Source of the DNA: Haloarcula japonica DSM 6131
Lineage (GTDB): Archaea > Halobacteriota > Halobacteria > Halobacteriales > Haloarculaceae
Direction: 5' to 3'
DNA: 64,000 bases
Assembly (NCBI RefSeq): GCF_000336635.1
Contig: NZ_AOLY01000035.1
Span: forward strand, 163,669-227,668
The notes beneath the pieces are model-generated. The model saw only the letters and a program-made list of their open reading frames with translations. It did no database searches and had not been told where the DNA came from. The position numbers and the translations under genes were made by a program. Every line of letters begins with the position of its first letter. The first letter of the stretch is position 1. Shown here piece after piece: positions 1 to 9,463 of this stretch.

Positions 1-993
1 GAGACGATACGCGAACGCTCGGGGTTCGTCGTCCGCTACGACCACCGCGGCGAAACCGGCGTCGGCGAAGCCACGCCGCTCCCGGGCTGGACGGAGTCGC
101 TTGACGACTGCCGGCACGGGCTTGACGACGCTGCCACGGTCGCAGTTGACGGCGGGCACACGGACGTCCTCCTGTCGCTGGACGCCGCGTCGGTTCCCGC
201 CGCGCGGCACGGCTTCGCAACTGCGCTACTGGACGCTGACGCAAAGGCCGACGGCGTGCCGCTGTACCAGTGGTTCGAGCCCGACAGGCGCTGTAGCCGC
301 GTGCCGGTCAATGCGACGGTCGGCGACGGGTCACCGGACGAGACAGCCGAGGCTGTCGAACAGGCGGTCGAAGCCGGCTACGATTGCTGTAAGCTCAAGG
401 TCGGGAAGCGAACCGTCGACGAAGACGTGGCGCGCGTCCGGACCGTCCGCGAGCGGGTGGGTGACGACGTGACTTTGCGGGCCGACGCCAACGGCGCGTG
501 GTCCCGTGACCAGGCCGCGGACGCCCTCGACCGCATAGCGCCGCTGAACGTGGCCTACATCGAGCAGCCGCTCCCGGCCGACGACCTCGCCGGCCACGCC
601 GCGCTCCGGGGCAACGGCGTCGGTGTCGCGCTTGACGAGTCCCTCGTTGACCGCCGAGTCGACAGCGTGCTCGACGCCGACGCGGCCGACGTGCTGATAC
701 TGAAGCCGATGGTGCTGGGCGGCCCCGGCAACGCTCACACGCTGGCGCTCCGCGCCCGCGAGCAGGGCGTCAAGCCGGTCGTCACGACGACCATCGACGC
801 CGTCGTTGCCCGCCTCGCAGCGCTACACGTCGCCGCCGCAATTCCCGACGTGGCCGCGTGTGGTCTCGCGACCGGAGACCGTCTTGCGGCCGACATCGCA
901 CCGGACCCGACGACAGTAACCGATGGCGCGATGTCGGTCCCCCAGTCGACCGGCCTCGGCATCGACCCGGCGGAGGTGGAACCCGATGCGTGA
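1..993 (+). CDS. menC: o-succinylbenzoate synthase MenC (5' partial)
   Basis: Converts SHCHC to o-succinylbenzoate in menaquinone synthesis (enolase/MLE superfamily). The frame is open from the first base, so the N-terminus lies outside the window. Counting from the first codon, the family landmarks are a KLK catalytic pair at 131-133, the ADANG metal Asp at 162, IEQPL with Glu 188, LDES at 211-214, and a late LKPMVLGG segment. The stop overlaps the menE start by 8 bases, so the two are translationally coupled. MenC assignment over other MLE enzymes rests on adjacency to menE, menB, menD and menF. Confidence 0.88.
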   Translation, partial: ETIRERSGFVVRYDHRGETGVGEATPLPGWTESLDDCRHGLDDAATVAVDGGHTDVLLSLDAASVPAARHGFATALLDADAKADGVPLYQWFEPDRRCSRVPVNATVGDGSPDETAEAVEQAVEAGYDCCKLKVGKRTVDEDVARVRTVRERVGDDVTLRADANGAWSRDQAADALDRIAPLNVAYIEQPLPADDLAGHAALRGNGVGVALDESLVDRRVDSVLDADAADVLILKPMVLGGPGNAHTLALRAREQGVKPVVTTTIDAVVARLAALHVAAAIPDVAACGLATGDRLAADIAPDPTTVTDGAMSVPQSTGLGIDPAEVEPDA

Positions 994-2509
994 CCCTCTC
1001 AATTGGCCGACACAGGACCTCGTCACCTACCGTGCCGACACGACGCCCGACCGGACGGCGATGGTCGCGGCAGGGTCTGGGGCAGAAGTCACCTACCGCG
1101 AACTCGACACCGCCGTCGATGTGGTGGCTGCCGAACTCGACCAGCGCCTCGCCGCTCCAGATGCCACCGTCGCGACGCTCTTGCCGACCCGGCCAGCCGT
1201 CGGCCCACTCCTGTTTGCAGCGATGCGACTGGGGGTAACGCTCGCGCCGCTGAACGTCGAACTCGACGCGGCGACGCTCCAGAGCCAGCTTTCGACAGTT
1301 GACGCGGACCTGCTGGTCTGTGGAGACAGCACCACGTCGCTGGCAGCCGACATCGACGGCTGTCCAACCGTTTCGGTCGACGGGGAACTGTCAGCGGCTG
1401 CCGTCGCCGACGAGACGGCAGCGGCGGGCTCGGCTGACGAAACAGCCACCGACGTGACCCCGGCACTCCTCTCCCGCACGGACACCCAGCTGGTCATCTT
1501 CACCTCGGGGACGACCAGCCAGCCGAAAGGCGTCCGGCTGACCATCGGCAACCTCGTCGCCAGCGCCGTCGCGTCGTCGTACCGCCTCGGCGTCCTGCCG
1601 ACGGACCGCTGGCTGGTCTGCCTGCCGACCTACCACATGGGCGGCCTGGCTCCGTTCGTCCGGAGCGCGCTGTACGGCACGGCGGTCGTCGTCCAGCGCT
1701 CGTTCGACGCCGACGCAACACAGCAGGTCATCGCGGAACACGGGATAGCGGGCGTCTCGCTGGTGCCAACGATGCTGTCGCGGTTGCTGGACGCCGGCTG
1801 GGAACCACCGTCATCGCTTCGCTTCGTCCTCCTCGGCGGCGGCCCGGCCAGCGAGACGCTCATCGAACGCTGTCGAGAGCGGGACGTCCCGGTCTGTCCC
1901 ACCTACGGGATGACAGAGACGTCGTCCCAGATAGCGACGGCGCGGCCCGAGACAGCCTTCGAACACGCCGGTACTGTCGGCCAGCCGCTCGTGTTCACTG
2001 ACGTGACGGTGGTCGCAGATGGCGAACCGTGTGACCCCGGTGAACGCGGCGAGATAGTCGTCGACGGTCCCACGGTGACGTCGGGCTATCTGAACGGCGA
2101 CGGTGACGCGTTCAGCGACCACGGCTTTCGGACCGGCGACATCGGCTATCGCGACGCGGACGGTCGCCTCTGGGTCGAGGGTCGCGTTGACGACCAGATC
2201 GTGACCGGCGGGGAGAACGTCGACGCGAGCACGGTTACCGACACCATTCGTGACCACCCCGCGGTTGCGGACGCGGCTGTGGTGGGCCTTCCTGACGAGG
2301 AGTGGGGCCAGCGCGTTGCCGCGTTAGTCGTCGGGGACGTATCGCCCGCAGTGGTTCGCGACTACTGCACTGAGCGACTCGCGCCGTACGAAGTCCCGAA
2401 GACAGTGCGCGTGGCTGACGCGCTCCCGCGGACGGCCTCGGAGACCGTCGACCGGTCCGCCGTCCGGTCACGGCTCGAAGCCCCCAGCGAGTCGGGCGAA
2501 TCCGTATAG
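986..2509 (+). CDS. menE: o-succinylbenzoate--CoA ligase MenE
   Basis: Activates o-succinylbenzoate to its CoA thioester through an acyl-adenylate (ANL superfamily). The 507-residue protein shows the phosphate-binding loop FTSGTTSQPKG at 172-182, TYGMTETSS at 306-314 and RTGD at 382-385, followed by the C-terminal swivel domain with the EGRVDDQI hinge. I chose the ATG at 986 because it overlaps the menC stop in the usual coupled manner; the upstream in-frame ATG at 923 would add residues that are only a shadow of menC. The pathway next requires MenB, encoded at 3701-4654. Confidence 0.92.
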   Translation: MRDPLNWPTQDLVTYRADTTPDRTAMVAAGSGAEVTYRELDTAVDVVAAELDQRLAAPDATVATLLPTRPAVGPLLFAAMRLGVTLAPLNVELDAATLQSQLSTVDADLLVCGDSTTSLAADIDGCPTVSVDGELSAAAVADETAAAGSADETATDVTPALLSRTDTQLVIFTSGTTSQPKGVRLTIGNLVASAVASSYRLGVLPTDRWLVCLPTYHMGGLAPFVRSALYGTAVVVQRSFDADATQQVIAEHGIAGVSLVPTMLSRLLDAGWEPPSSLRFVLLGGGPASETLIERCRERDVPVCPTYGMTETSSQIATARPETAFEHAGTVGQPLVFTDVTVVADGEPCDPGERGEIVVDGPTVTSGYLNGDGDAFSDHGFRTGDIGYRDADGRLWVEGRVDDQIVTGGENVDASTVTDTIRDHPAVADAAVVGLPDEEWGQRVAALVVGDVSPAVVRDYCTERLAPYEVPKTVRVADALPRTASETVDRSAVRSRLEAPSESGESV

Positions 2510-2563
2510 CGGATTGGGGATCGTGGCCAAGCGGTTTTCTACGTCGATAGCGTATGCAGGTCC

Positions 2564-3301
2564 GTGTGTACAATCGTTCTCGCGTGGCAGGTCTTCGACG
2601 GCACGCCAGTCGCGGTCGCGGCGAACCGCGACGAGCGACTCGACAGGCCGTCACAGCCGCCACAGCAGCGTCACTGGGGGAGTCGCGTCGTCGCGCCAGC
2701 TGACGAGGAGGCCGATGGGACGTGGATCGGCTACAACGAACACGGCCTGCTGGCGGCGGTGACGAACCGCTGGGTCGACACCGATCTGGCCGGCGACCGC
2801 TCGCGCGGCCTGCTCGTCCGGGACACGCTGAGTCACGAGAGCGCTGAGCCAGCCGCCCGCGCTGTCGAACAGGCGACTAGGGAGGCCGAGTACGAGGGGT
2901 TCAACCTTCTGCTGGCAGACGAGAACGCCGCCGTCCTGCTGGAGTGGGACGGCCAACTGGCGGTCCGGAACTTCCAGCCCGGCGTTCACGTCGTCGTCAA
3001 CGTCGGCGCTGACGGCGACTACCGGATTCCGGCCCGTCGGCCCGACGCAGGCGAGGAGCAAGCGACCAACGCGACGCGGTTACGCGAGGCGCTCGTTCCG
3101 GAGCCCGGCGAGTCCGCCGACGACTGGATCGACCGGGCGGGTGAAACAATCAGCGACCACGAGTACGGCGTCTGTGTCCACGGCGATGGATTCGGAACGC
3201 GCTCGTCGTCGCTTATCGCGCTGGGCTCCGACCGCGAGTATCGGTACGCGGACGGGCCACCATGCCGGGCACCGTACCGTCCGGTCGAAGGTCAGATTTA
3301 A
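2564..3301 (+). CDS. NRDE family protein (TANGO2-like)
   Basis: 245 residues starting MCTI, with NRDE at about 22-25. Both are hallmarks of the NRDE/TANGO2 family (former DUF833), which has an N-terminal Cys and an Ntn-hydrolase-like layout. The biochemical role is not settled; eukaryotic TANGO2 is linked to heme and lipid or CoA handling. The C-terminus carries the usual SSSLIAL segment. The gene lies 54 bases after menE on the same strand and could be co-transcribed, but a direct menaquinone role is not shown by sequence. Confidence 0.85.
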   Translation: MCTIVLAWQVFDGTPVAVAANRDERLDRPSQPPQQRHWGSRVVAPADEEADGTWIGYNEHGLLAAVTNRWVDTDLAGDRSRGLLVRDTLSHESAEPAARAVEQATREAEYEGFNLLLADENAAVLLEWDGQLAVRNFQPGVHVVVNVGADGDYRIPARRPDAGEEQATNATRLREALVPEPGESADDWIDRAGETISDHEYGVCVHGDGFGTRSSSLIALGSDREYRYADGPPCRAPYRPVEGQI

Positions 3302-3328
3302 GCGGCCGACTCACGGTGTACACAATAC

Positions 3329-3679
3329 ATGAGTTCAGCAGCGTCGGAGGCGGACCTTTCTGACGGCGAGCGGGCCGGGCTCGAACTGATTCGTGAGTCC
3401 GGTGGTATCCACCAGAGCGACTTCTGGAAGGAACTCGACGTCTCCTCGCGAAAGGGGAGTCGTATCGTCGAGTCCCTGTTCGAGAAGGACCTCATCCAGC
3501 GTGAGGAAACGGTGTACGAGGGGCACAACACGTATTACCTGACACCCGCGGCCCGCGACCTCGACTTCTCGCTTCTGATGGCCGGTGACCAGCTCTCGCC
3601 GTTCATCGGCGACGAAGAAGTCGACCCCCACGACGACACCTTCTCGCAGTGGGTCATGACCCTCGCTTACGAGGACTGA
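3329..3679 (+). CDS. Winged helix-turn-helix regulator
   Basis: A 116-residue cytoplasmic protein. Residues about 12-75 form a MarR/TrmB-like winged helix (segments SGGIHQSDFWKEL and RKGSRIVESL, then a wing before NTYYLTPAARD). The C-terminal tail is short and acidic with no evident ligand domain. The gene starts 27 bases after the NRDE gene and faces menB convergently. Its targets are unknown; the neighbouring men genes are candidates by position only. Confidence 0.75.
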   Translation: MSSAASEADLSDGERAGLELIRESGGIHQSDFWKELDVSSRKGSRIVESLFEKDLIQREETVYEGHNTYYLTPAARDLDFSLLMAGDQLSPFIGDEEVDPHDDTFSQWVMTLAYED

Positions 3680-3700
3680 CCGACGGGTACGTGGTGTGAG

Positions 3701-4654
3701 TCAGTAGTGCCACGGGACGTCGTCGAAATCCGGGTCGCGGCCCTCGTTGAACGCGTCCCGTCCCTCCTGCGCCTCGTCGGTCATGTACGCCAGCCGCGTC
3801 GCCTCCCCGGCGAACACCTGCTGGCCGACCATCCCATCGGAGTCCAGATTGAACGCGTACTTGAGCATCCGCATCGCAGTCGGTGACTTCTCGTTCATCC
3901 GCTCGGCCCACTCGATAGCGGTGTCTTCTAGGTCTTCGTGGGCCACTACGTCGTTGACCATCCCCATGTCGGCGGCTTCGTCGGCGTCGTAGGTCTTTCC
4001 GAGGAAGAACACCTCGCGGGCCTTCTTCTGGCCGACCTGCCGGGCGAGATACGCCGAACCGAAGCCGCCGTCGAAGCTCCCCACGTCGGGGTCCGTCTGA
4101 AGGAACTTCGCGTGCTCCTCGCTGGCGAGCGTGAGGTCACAGACGACGTGCAGCGAGTGACCGCCGCCGACGGCCCAGCCCGGAACGACGGCGACGACGG
4201 GTTTGGGGATGTGGCGGATCTGGCGCTGGACTTCGAGGATGTGGAGCCGGCCGACGTTCTCCGGGGCGTCCTCAGCCACGCCGTCGCTCGTTTCTCGCGG
4301 GTCGTTTTGCTCCCCGCTCGCTGTGTCCGAGTCTCGTGGCGACTCGCTGTACTCGTACCCGCTTTCCCCTCGAATGCCCTGGTCTCCGCCGGAACAGAAG
4401 GCCCAGCCGCCGTCCTTCGGCGAGGGGCCGTTCCCGGTCAGGAGGACACAGCCAACGTCGGTCTGGCGCTTTGCGTGGTCCAGCGCCGTCGCGAGTTCGT
4501 CGACCGTCTCCGGTCGGAAGGCATTTCGCTTCTCCGGGCGGTCGAAGGCGATACGGACCGCACCCGTGTCAGTCGAGCGGTGATAGGTGATATCGGTGAA
4601 GTCGAACCGGTCGATGGCCGTCCACCGTTCCGGGTCGAATATTTCAGAGACCAT
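3701..4654 (-). CDS. menB: 1,4-dihydroxy-2-naphthoyl-CoA synthase MenB
   Basis: Crotonase-fold enzyme closing the naphthoquinone ring of o-succinylbenzoyl-CoA. The 317-residue protein has the oxyanion and CoA segments CSGGDQGIRG at 87-96 and GWAVGGGHS at 159-167, then QTDPDVGSFDGG around 186-197 and YMTDEAQEGRDAF near the C-terminus. The Asp after QT is the feature of the Asp-dependent (bicarbonate-independent) MenB class as in mycobacteria. An acidic, low-complexity insert at about 100-133 interrupts the loop after the first motif; this is probably a haloarchaeal surface insertion. It is transcribed opposite to menC-menE. Confidence 0.95.
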   Translation of the reverse strand: MVSEIFDPERWTAIDRFDFTDITYHRSTDTGAVRIAFDRPEKRNAFRPETVDELATALDHAKRQTDVGCVLLTGNGPSPKDGGWAFCSGGDQGIRGESGYEYSESPRDSDTASGEQNDPRETSDGVAEDAPENVGRLHILEVQRQIRHIPKPVVAVVPGWAVGGGHSLHVVCDLTLASEEHAKFLQTDPDVGSFDGGFGSAYLARQVGQKKAREVFFLGKTYDADEAADMGMVNDVVAHEDLEDTAIEWAERMNEKSPTAMRMLKYAFNLDSDGMVGQQVFAGEATRLAYMTDEAQEGRDAFNEGRDPDFDDVPWHY

Positions 4655-4749
4655 ACCGTGGCTCGGGACGGCCCTCGCAAAAAGATTCCTCGTACGGGCT
4701 CACACAGCGGAGCAAACCCTTTGGTGTCGCGCACGTGAACCGACTAGCG

Positions 4750-5064
4750 ATGCCCTCCACATCGAACAAAAAAGCGGTGATGGGGATACTCGCGGGCTTC
4801 TCCATCCTTATCGTCGTGTACAGCTTCATCATCGTCCAGCAGATTCTACTCGGGCTGATCGTGGCTGTGGTCCCCTGGCTCCTGTATCTGGTCGTCCGGT
4901 TCGTCCTCACGCTCGAACGGATCGCGACGGCGCTGGAACGGCTTGCGACAGCGCGTACCCGCGAATCGGAATCGGCCGCGGCCGGACCCGCTGGGGACTA
5001 CCAGCGGCCGTCGGAGTCGCACGACCGCGACAGAGAGGCCGACGGAGGCGTCGAGAACGAGTGA
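4750..5064 (+). CDS. Small two-helix membrane protein
   Basis: 104 residues with two hydrophobic segments at about 12-33 and 36-56, then an amphipathic stretch with ERIATALERLATA and a charged, probably cytoplasmic tail. The ATG at 4750 is preferred over the in-frame codon at 4735 because the first residues then match a short polar lead before the membrane. I do not recognise the family. It lies 58 bases before the J-domain gene, in the same direction, and may share its transcript. Confidence 0.65.
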   Translation: MPSTSNKKAVMGILAGFSILIVVYSFIIVQQILLGLIVAVVPWLLYLVVRFVLTLERIATALERLATARTRESESAAAGPAGDYQRPSESHDRDREADGGVENE

Positions 5065-5122
5065 CTGAATGCCGTCGGTGGCAGCTCCTGTCGATCACTC
5101 GCGTACAGGTGGGACACCCGGT

Positions 5123-6076
5123 ATGACCGAGACGTTCTACGAGGTACTGGGCGTTCAAACTGACGCGTCGACGGCGGCTATCGAAGCGGCCTACCGGGAG
5201 CGACTGAAGGAAACACATCCCGACGTGAGCGATGCCGCCGACGCCGGCGAGGCGACACAGCGGCTAATCGAGGCCCGCGACGTACTCACCGACGAGGATG
5301 AGCGTGCACGGTACGACCGACTGGGTCACGAGGCCTACGTCGCGGGTGAGAGCAATATAGCAGACGGCGGTGGTAGTGATGCGGCCGAAGCTGCACGGCG
5401 TGCGGGCTATGATGAGTCTGCATCGGCTGACGACCGAACCGCAGCTGGCACTGACCGGAGTACAGCCCGGACGAACGCCCAGGAGCGGGCACGACGCGAA
5501 CGGGCCGCCCGAGACCGCGTCGCCGATGATAGCCGCAAGCGCTCGACAACTGACACCGACGCGTCGTCGAGCAACGACCAGTCGACCGACACGGCCAGCG
5601 AGACGGCGACCGCGTCGAACGCAGAGTCGACCTGGCAATCCGGCGCTACCGCGACCAGCGGCTTCAGCGACAGTTCTGGGAGCGGCGCAACCTGGAGTTC
5701 GTCGTCCGCATACGCTGTCCGACAGACTGACACCCTGTCCCGCGGGTCGATACTGGAGATGCCGACCGGCCGGGAACTGACGCTGTTTGCCATCACGTTC
5801 GCGCTCTATCCGGTGATGCTGTTCAGCGCCTTGCTCCCGGCGTTCCCGCTGTGGGTCAACGTGACTATTGGGGCCTGTACCCTCTTCATGATCGGCTATC
5901 TCCAGTCCGAACCCACTATCGCGATAATGGTGTTCGGAAGCTGGAGCCTGACGACGACGGTGCTGTTGGTCACGCTGAACATCAGCGCGTTCTCGCTTAT
6001 CGGGGCGCTCGCGCTGTCGGGGACGTGGCTTCCGTTCGGACTGTCGCTGTTGACGGCGTCCGTGCTGCGGCTCTGA
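5123..6076 (+). CDS. Membrane-anchored J-domain protein
   Basis: 317 residues. The N-terminal J domain (about 4-65) has the essential HPD at 32-34 and the usual ARYDRLGHEAY end. A long Ser/Thr/Asp-rich linker follows (about 75-210), with no Gly/Phe region and no zinc-finger CxxCxGxG repeats, so this is a class C J protein and not DnaJ itself. The last 100 residues hold about four transmembrane helices. It probably recruits DnaK to the membrane; no dnaK is in the window. The start at 5123 places the J domain at the very N-terminus, as expected. Confidence 0.85.
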   Translation: MTETFYEVLGVQTDASTAAIEAAYRERLKETHPDVSDAADAGEATQRLIEARDVLTDEDERARYDRLGHEAYVAGESNIADGGGSDAAEAARRAGYDESASADDRTAAGTDRSTARTNAQERARRERAARDRVADDSRKRSTTDTDASSSNDQSTDTASETATASNAESTWQSGATATSGFSDSSGSGATWSSSSAYAVRQTDTLSRGSILEMPTGRELTLFAITFALYPVMLFSALLPAFPLWVNVTIGACTLFMIGYLQSEPTIAIMVFGSWSLTTTVLLVTLNISAFSLIGALALSGTWLPFGLSLLTASVLRL

Positions 6077-6079
6077 AAA

Positions 6080-7858
6080 TCAGTCGCCAGCGAGGGTTTC
6101 GGCGACCTGTTCGGCAAGCCGGTCTCTGACTGCATGGCTGTCACCCGCATCGAACTGGACCTCGATGACTTGCGTCCCATCGCTCCGGATTGAGTCGCCG
6201 AACCGCTCGCGGAACTGTCGGCGGTCGGCCACCCGCTTGAACTCCAGGGAATAGAGCGCCTCTGTCGGCCCGAAATCGAGCCCGTGTGGCGTCCGGAACT
6301 GGTCCTCGAACGTGGGGTGGTCCTCGATGGGCAGCATGTGGAAGATGCCGCCGCCGTCGTTGTTGAGCAAGACGACCGTCGCGTCTACCGCACAGCGGCC
6401 GAGCGCGAGCAGGCCATTCATGTCGTGGTAGTACGCCAGATCGCCGGTGACGAGCACGAGCGGGTCGGACGTCGCGCTGCCGGCCCCGAGCGCCGTCGAG
6501 GTGATGCCGTCGATACCGCTGGCCCCGCGGTTGCCCAGCACGGTCAGGTCGGCGTCGCGGGGCCGACCGAAGCGGTCCATATCTCGTATCGGCATACTGT
6601 TCGAAACGAACAGCGTGGCCGGGTCCGGGGCCAGCGCGGTCACGTCCGCGAGGACGCCTCCCTCCCAGTAGGTCTCCGAGGCGGTTTCGGTAACTGCGTC
6701 CCAGTGGGACTGCTCCGCCCTGGCAAACCGCTCGCGCCACGGCGCTGCAACACCACCCAGTGACCCCGCTGCGAGCGCATTCGCGGTGGCATCGGGATTG
6801 GCGACGAGCAGATCCGTAGCGGTGAACTCGGCCTCCGACCAGCCGCCGGCCGGGTCGACGACGAACTGCCGGCAGTCGGCGTCTCGGAGGTAGTGCCGCA
6901 GCGGCTTCGAGGTCGGCGACGCGCCGAAGCGGATGACGACATTCGGGTCGCCCCAGTCCTCGACGGCGTCGCTCCCGAGATAGCTGTCGTAACCGCCACA
7001 GACCGGTACATCAAGGCGGTCGACGTGTGGACCGAACCGCAGGTCGGACAGCGGGTCCGCCAGAACGGGGAAGCCGGTCGCCGACGCCAGCCGTTCAAGC
7101 GATTCTACACTGAGTCCGTGATTGGCCGGACCAGCCACGATGAGGCCCCGTTCAGCGGCCCGAAGCGCGTCTCGAACGCGGCTCACCGTTTGCTCGTCCG
7201 GCGCCGCGACGCCCTCGCTCGTCCTGACGAACGGGCCGTCGCGGCCGCTTTCGGCCGCGTCGTCGCCACCTGCCCAGTCGGCGGGAACGCCCGATGGGTC
7301 GTCCTCGGCCATCGGTGTCGGTTCTAGTGGCTTCCGGAACCGACAGTTCAGATGGACTGGGCCGGGATCGCTGCCGGTACTCTCTCTGAGCGCGCGGGCC
7401 GCCGTGGTCCGTAGCATCCGAACTTTCCGCGGCTCGGCCTCGGGTTCGGGCATGTCCCGATACCAGCGGACAGCGTCGCCGTACAGTTTCTCTTGGTCGA
7501 CAGTCTGGTTCGCGCCGCTGTCGATGAGTTCCGGCGGTCGGTCCGCCGTCAGCAAGAGCAACGGGACGCCCGACTGGTTCGCCTCGATGACAGCCGGATG
7601 GTAGTTCGCTGCGGCCGTCCCGGATGTACAGACCAGCGGCGTAGGCTTGCCTGTTCGCCGGGCGCGTCCCAGCGCGAAGAAGGCCGCCGACCGCTCGTCG
7701 AGGTGGGAGAACACTTCGATATCGGGATGCTCGGCGAAGGCCACCGTCAGCGGCGTCGAGCGGCTCCCCGGCGAGAGACACACCGCGTCGACGCCGCCCG
7801 CGGCGAGTTCAGAAACGAGCGTCTCCGCCCACAGCGTGTTGACGTTCGGTGCAGTCAT
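6080..7858 (-). CDS. menD: 2-succinyl-5-enolpyruvyl-6-hydroxy-3-cyclohexene-1-carboxylate synthase MenD
   Basis: Thiamine-diphosphate enzyme joining isochorismate and 2-oxoglutarate, the first committed menaquinone step. The 592-residue protein opens with the typical MenD segment LSPGSRSTPL, then HLDERSAAF and CTSGTAAANYHPAV, the catalytic Glu region of TPP enzymes. The C-terminal TPP/Mg motif runs from GDLAYYHDMNG to NNDGGGIF. The ATG at 7858 overlaps the menF stop in an ATGA quadruplet, which fixes the start and indicates a menF-menD operon. The gene faces the J-domain gene convergently with only 3 bases between the stops. Confidence 0.96.
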   Translation of the reverse strand: MTAPNVNTLWAETLVSELAAGGVDAVCLSPGSRSTPLTVAFAEHPDIEVFSHLDERSAAFFALGRARRTGKPTPLVCTSGTAAANYHPAVIEANQSGVPLLLLTADRPPELIDSGANQTVDQEKLYGDAVRWYRDMPEPEAEPRKVRMLRTTAARALRESTGSDPGPVHLNCRFRKPLEPTPMAEDDPSGVPADWAGGDDAAESGRDGPFVRTSEGVAAPDEQTVSRVRDALRAAERGLIVAGPANHGLSVESLERLASATGFPVLADPLSDLRFGPHVDRLDVPVCGGYDSYLGSDAVEDWGDPNVVIRFGASPTSKPLRHYLRDADCRQFVVDPAGGWSEAEFTATDLLVANPDATANALAAGSLGGVAAPWRERFARAEQSHWDAVTETASETYWEGGVLADVTALAPDPATLFVSNSMPIRDMDRFGRPRDADLTVLGNRGASGIDGITSTALGAGSATSDPLVLVTGDLAYYHDMNGLLALGRCAVDATVVLLNNDGGGIFHMLPIEDHPTFEDQFRTPHGLDFGPTEALYSLEFKRVADRRQFRERFGDSIRSDGTQVIEVQFDAGDSHAVRDRLAEQVAETLAGD

Positions 7859-9195
7859 TCCAACTCGTCCAGTATCGGTCGGTATTTGAGCTGGACCTCG
7901 TCCCACTCGCGGTCGGGGTCGCTGTCCGCGACGATACCCGCGCCCGCAAACAGGGTCGCCTCGCGCTCCGTGGCAACGGCCGACCGGAGGCCCACGGCGA
8001 AGGTCCCGTTGCCGGCGGCGTCGACCCAGCCGACCGGGGCGGCGTACCAGCCGCGGTCGAAGGCCTCCGTCTCACGGATAGTCCGCAACGCCGCGTCCGG
8101 GGGCAGTCCGCCCACGGCCGGTGTCGGGTGGAGCGCCTCGACCAGCGAGAGGACGTGCTCGTCGTCGTCGAGTTCGGCCGTTATCGACGTCCGGAGGTGC
8201 TGGACCGTGGCGAGCCGGCGGATGGTCCGGTCGCCGATGCGGACCGTCGAGGCGAACGGTTCCAGCTGGTCCCGTATCGCATCGGCGACGAGCTTCTGCT
8301 CATGGCGGTCCTTCTCGCTGTCGAGGAGTTCGGCGGCGAGCCACTCGTCCTCAGCTGGTGTGTCGCCTCGCCCTGTCGAACCGGCCAGTGCCTCCGTGCG
8401 AACGGTCCGTCCGCGGACCGAGACGAGCCGTTCCGGCGTGGCCCCGAAGAACGTTCCCTCGCCGGCGTCCGGCGACAGCATGAACCGGTAGCAGTCCGGG
8501 TACGTCTCGGACAGGCGGGCCATCACGTCCGGGACCGATAGCTCCGCGTTCAGCGTGGCACTGAGGCTCTGGGCGAGCACGACCTTCTGGAGGTCGCCGC
8601 GGTCAATACTCTCTGTGGCGGCCGCCACCTGCTCGCGCCAGCCGTCCTGTGTTGGCGTCCGCTCCTGGCGTGAGATACCCGGCGGGGTTCCCGGCTCTGT
8701 CTCTGGGTCCGCGACCAACCGGTCGCGCCACTCCTCTAGTAGCGTCTCCGCTTCGGTCGCGGCCTCAGACCCCGTCGCAACCGTGGTGAGCCAGGCGTCG
8801 TCGTCTCGCTTCGTTATCTGTATCTCTGGGAGGAAAAACGCTGCACTGGGAAACCCATCCCAGGGAGAGTGCTCTTTTTCGTACGTTCCGTTGTGGAAAG
8901 CGAACCCACCGAACGCTCGCGGTCGAGCGACGCTCGGGAGGCTGTCGGGAACTGAGCAGTCATCGAACAGCGCTTCGAGCGCTGTCCGGACGTCGTCGAA
9001 CCGCGACTGCCCATCGGCAGTCACAGTCGCCGCGCTCCCGCGGGCTGCGATTGACTCTGTACCGGCCGCCCAGAAGAACCGGGGGCGAGCGTCCGTCTCC
9101 AGTACCGCCCGCACCGGTGCATCGTCGAGGCGACACCCGCGTGCGACGACCGTTGTCTCACCAACCGTCGTCTCGTCACCACGCAGTGGTTCCAT
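7855..9195 (-). CDS. menF: Isochorismate synthase MenF
   Basis: Converts chorismate to isochorismate, committing it to menaquinone. The 446-residue protein has a chorismate-binding C-terminal domain with segments RTEALAGSTGRG, HLRTSITAE, LHPTPAVGGLP and AGAGIVADSDP, all standard for the MenF/EntC class. A TATA-like element on the minus strand lies at about 9232-9237; the transcript would start near 9207, so the ATG at 9195 is preferred to the in-frame ATG at 9219. It is the first gene of the menF-menD pair. Confidence 0.94.
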   Translation of the reverse strand: MEPLRGDETTVGETTVVARGCRLDDAPVRAVLETDARPRFFWAAGTESIAARGSAATVTADGQSRFDDVRTALEALFDDCSVPDSLPSVARPRAFGGFAFHNGTYEKEHSPWDGFPSAAFFLPEIQITKRDDDAWLTTVATGSEAATEAETLLEEWRDRLVADPETEPGTPPGISRQERTPTQDGWREQVAAATESIDRGDLQKVVLAQSLSATLNAELSVPDVMARLSETYPDCYRFMLSPDAGEGTFFGATPERLVSVRGRTVRTEALAGSTGRGDTPAEDEWLAAELLDSEKDRHEQKLVADAIRDQLEPFASTVRIGDRTIRRLATVQHLRTSITAELDDDEHVLSLVEALHPTPAVGGLPPDAALRTIRETEAFDRGWYAAPVGWVDAAGNGTFAVGLRSAVATEREATLFAGAGIVADSDPDREWDEVQLKYRPILDELE

Positions 9196-9427
9196 CAGCC
9201 ATGCCTTAGGATTGCGCACCTTTGAGCCTAACTATACGCTCGATTCCACACGGTGTGGTTCGACCGGGCCGCCATGCCTGAGCCACCGTTTTCACGCTGT
9301 TTTGACCCGCCACGCGACATCGCGGTATCGTGATTCCGATTCGCAGAAATTAATATCTGGGTTCACAAACTTCCTCTCTCAGTTCTACAATTGTAATTCT
9401 GCAATCTCCGAACATACCCCCGTCAGG

Positions 9428-9434
9428 TTTAAAT
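9428..9434 (+). promoter_or_regulatory. TATA box of the ribbon-helix-helix gene
   Basis: TTTAAAT centred about 33 bases before the ATG at 9464, in an AT-rich stretch that contrasts with the coding DNA. Predicted transcription start is near 9457, giving a very short leader. Confidence 0.6.
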
Positions 9435-9463
9435 AGGGCATAGTCGAAGCCCCCTATGTTGCG

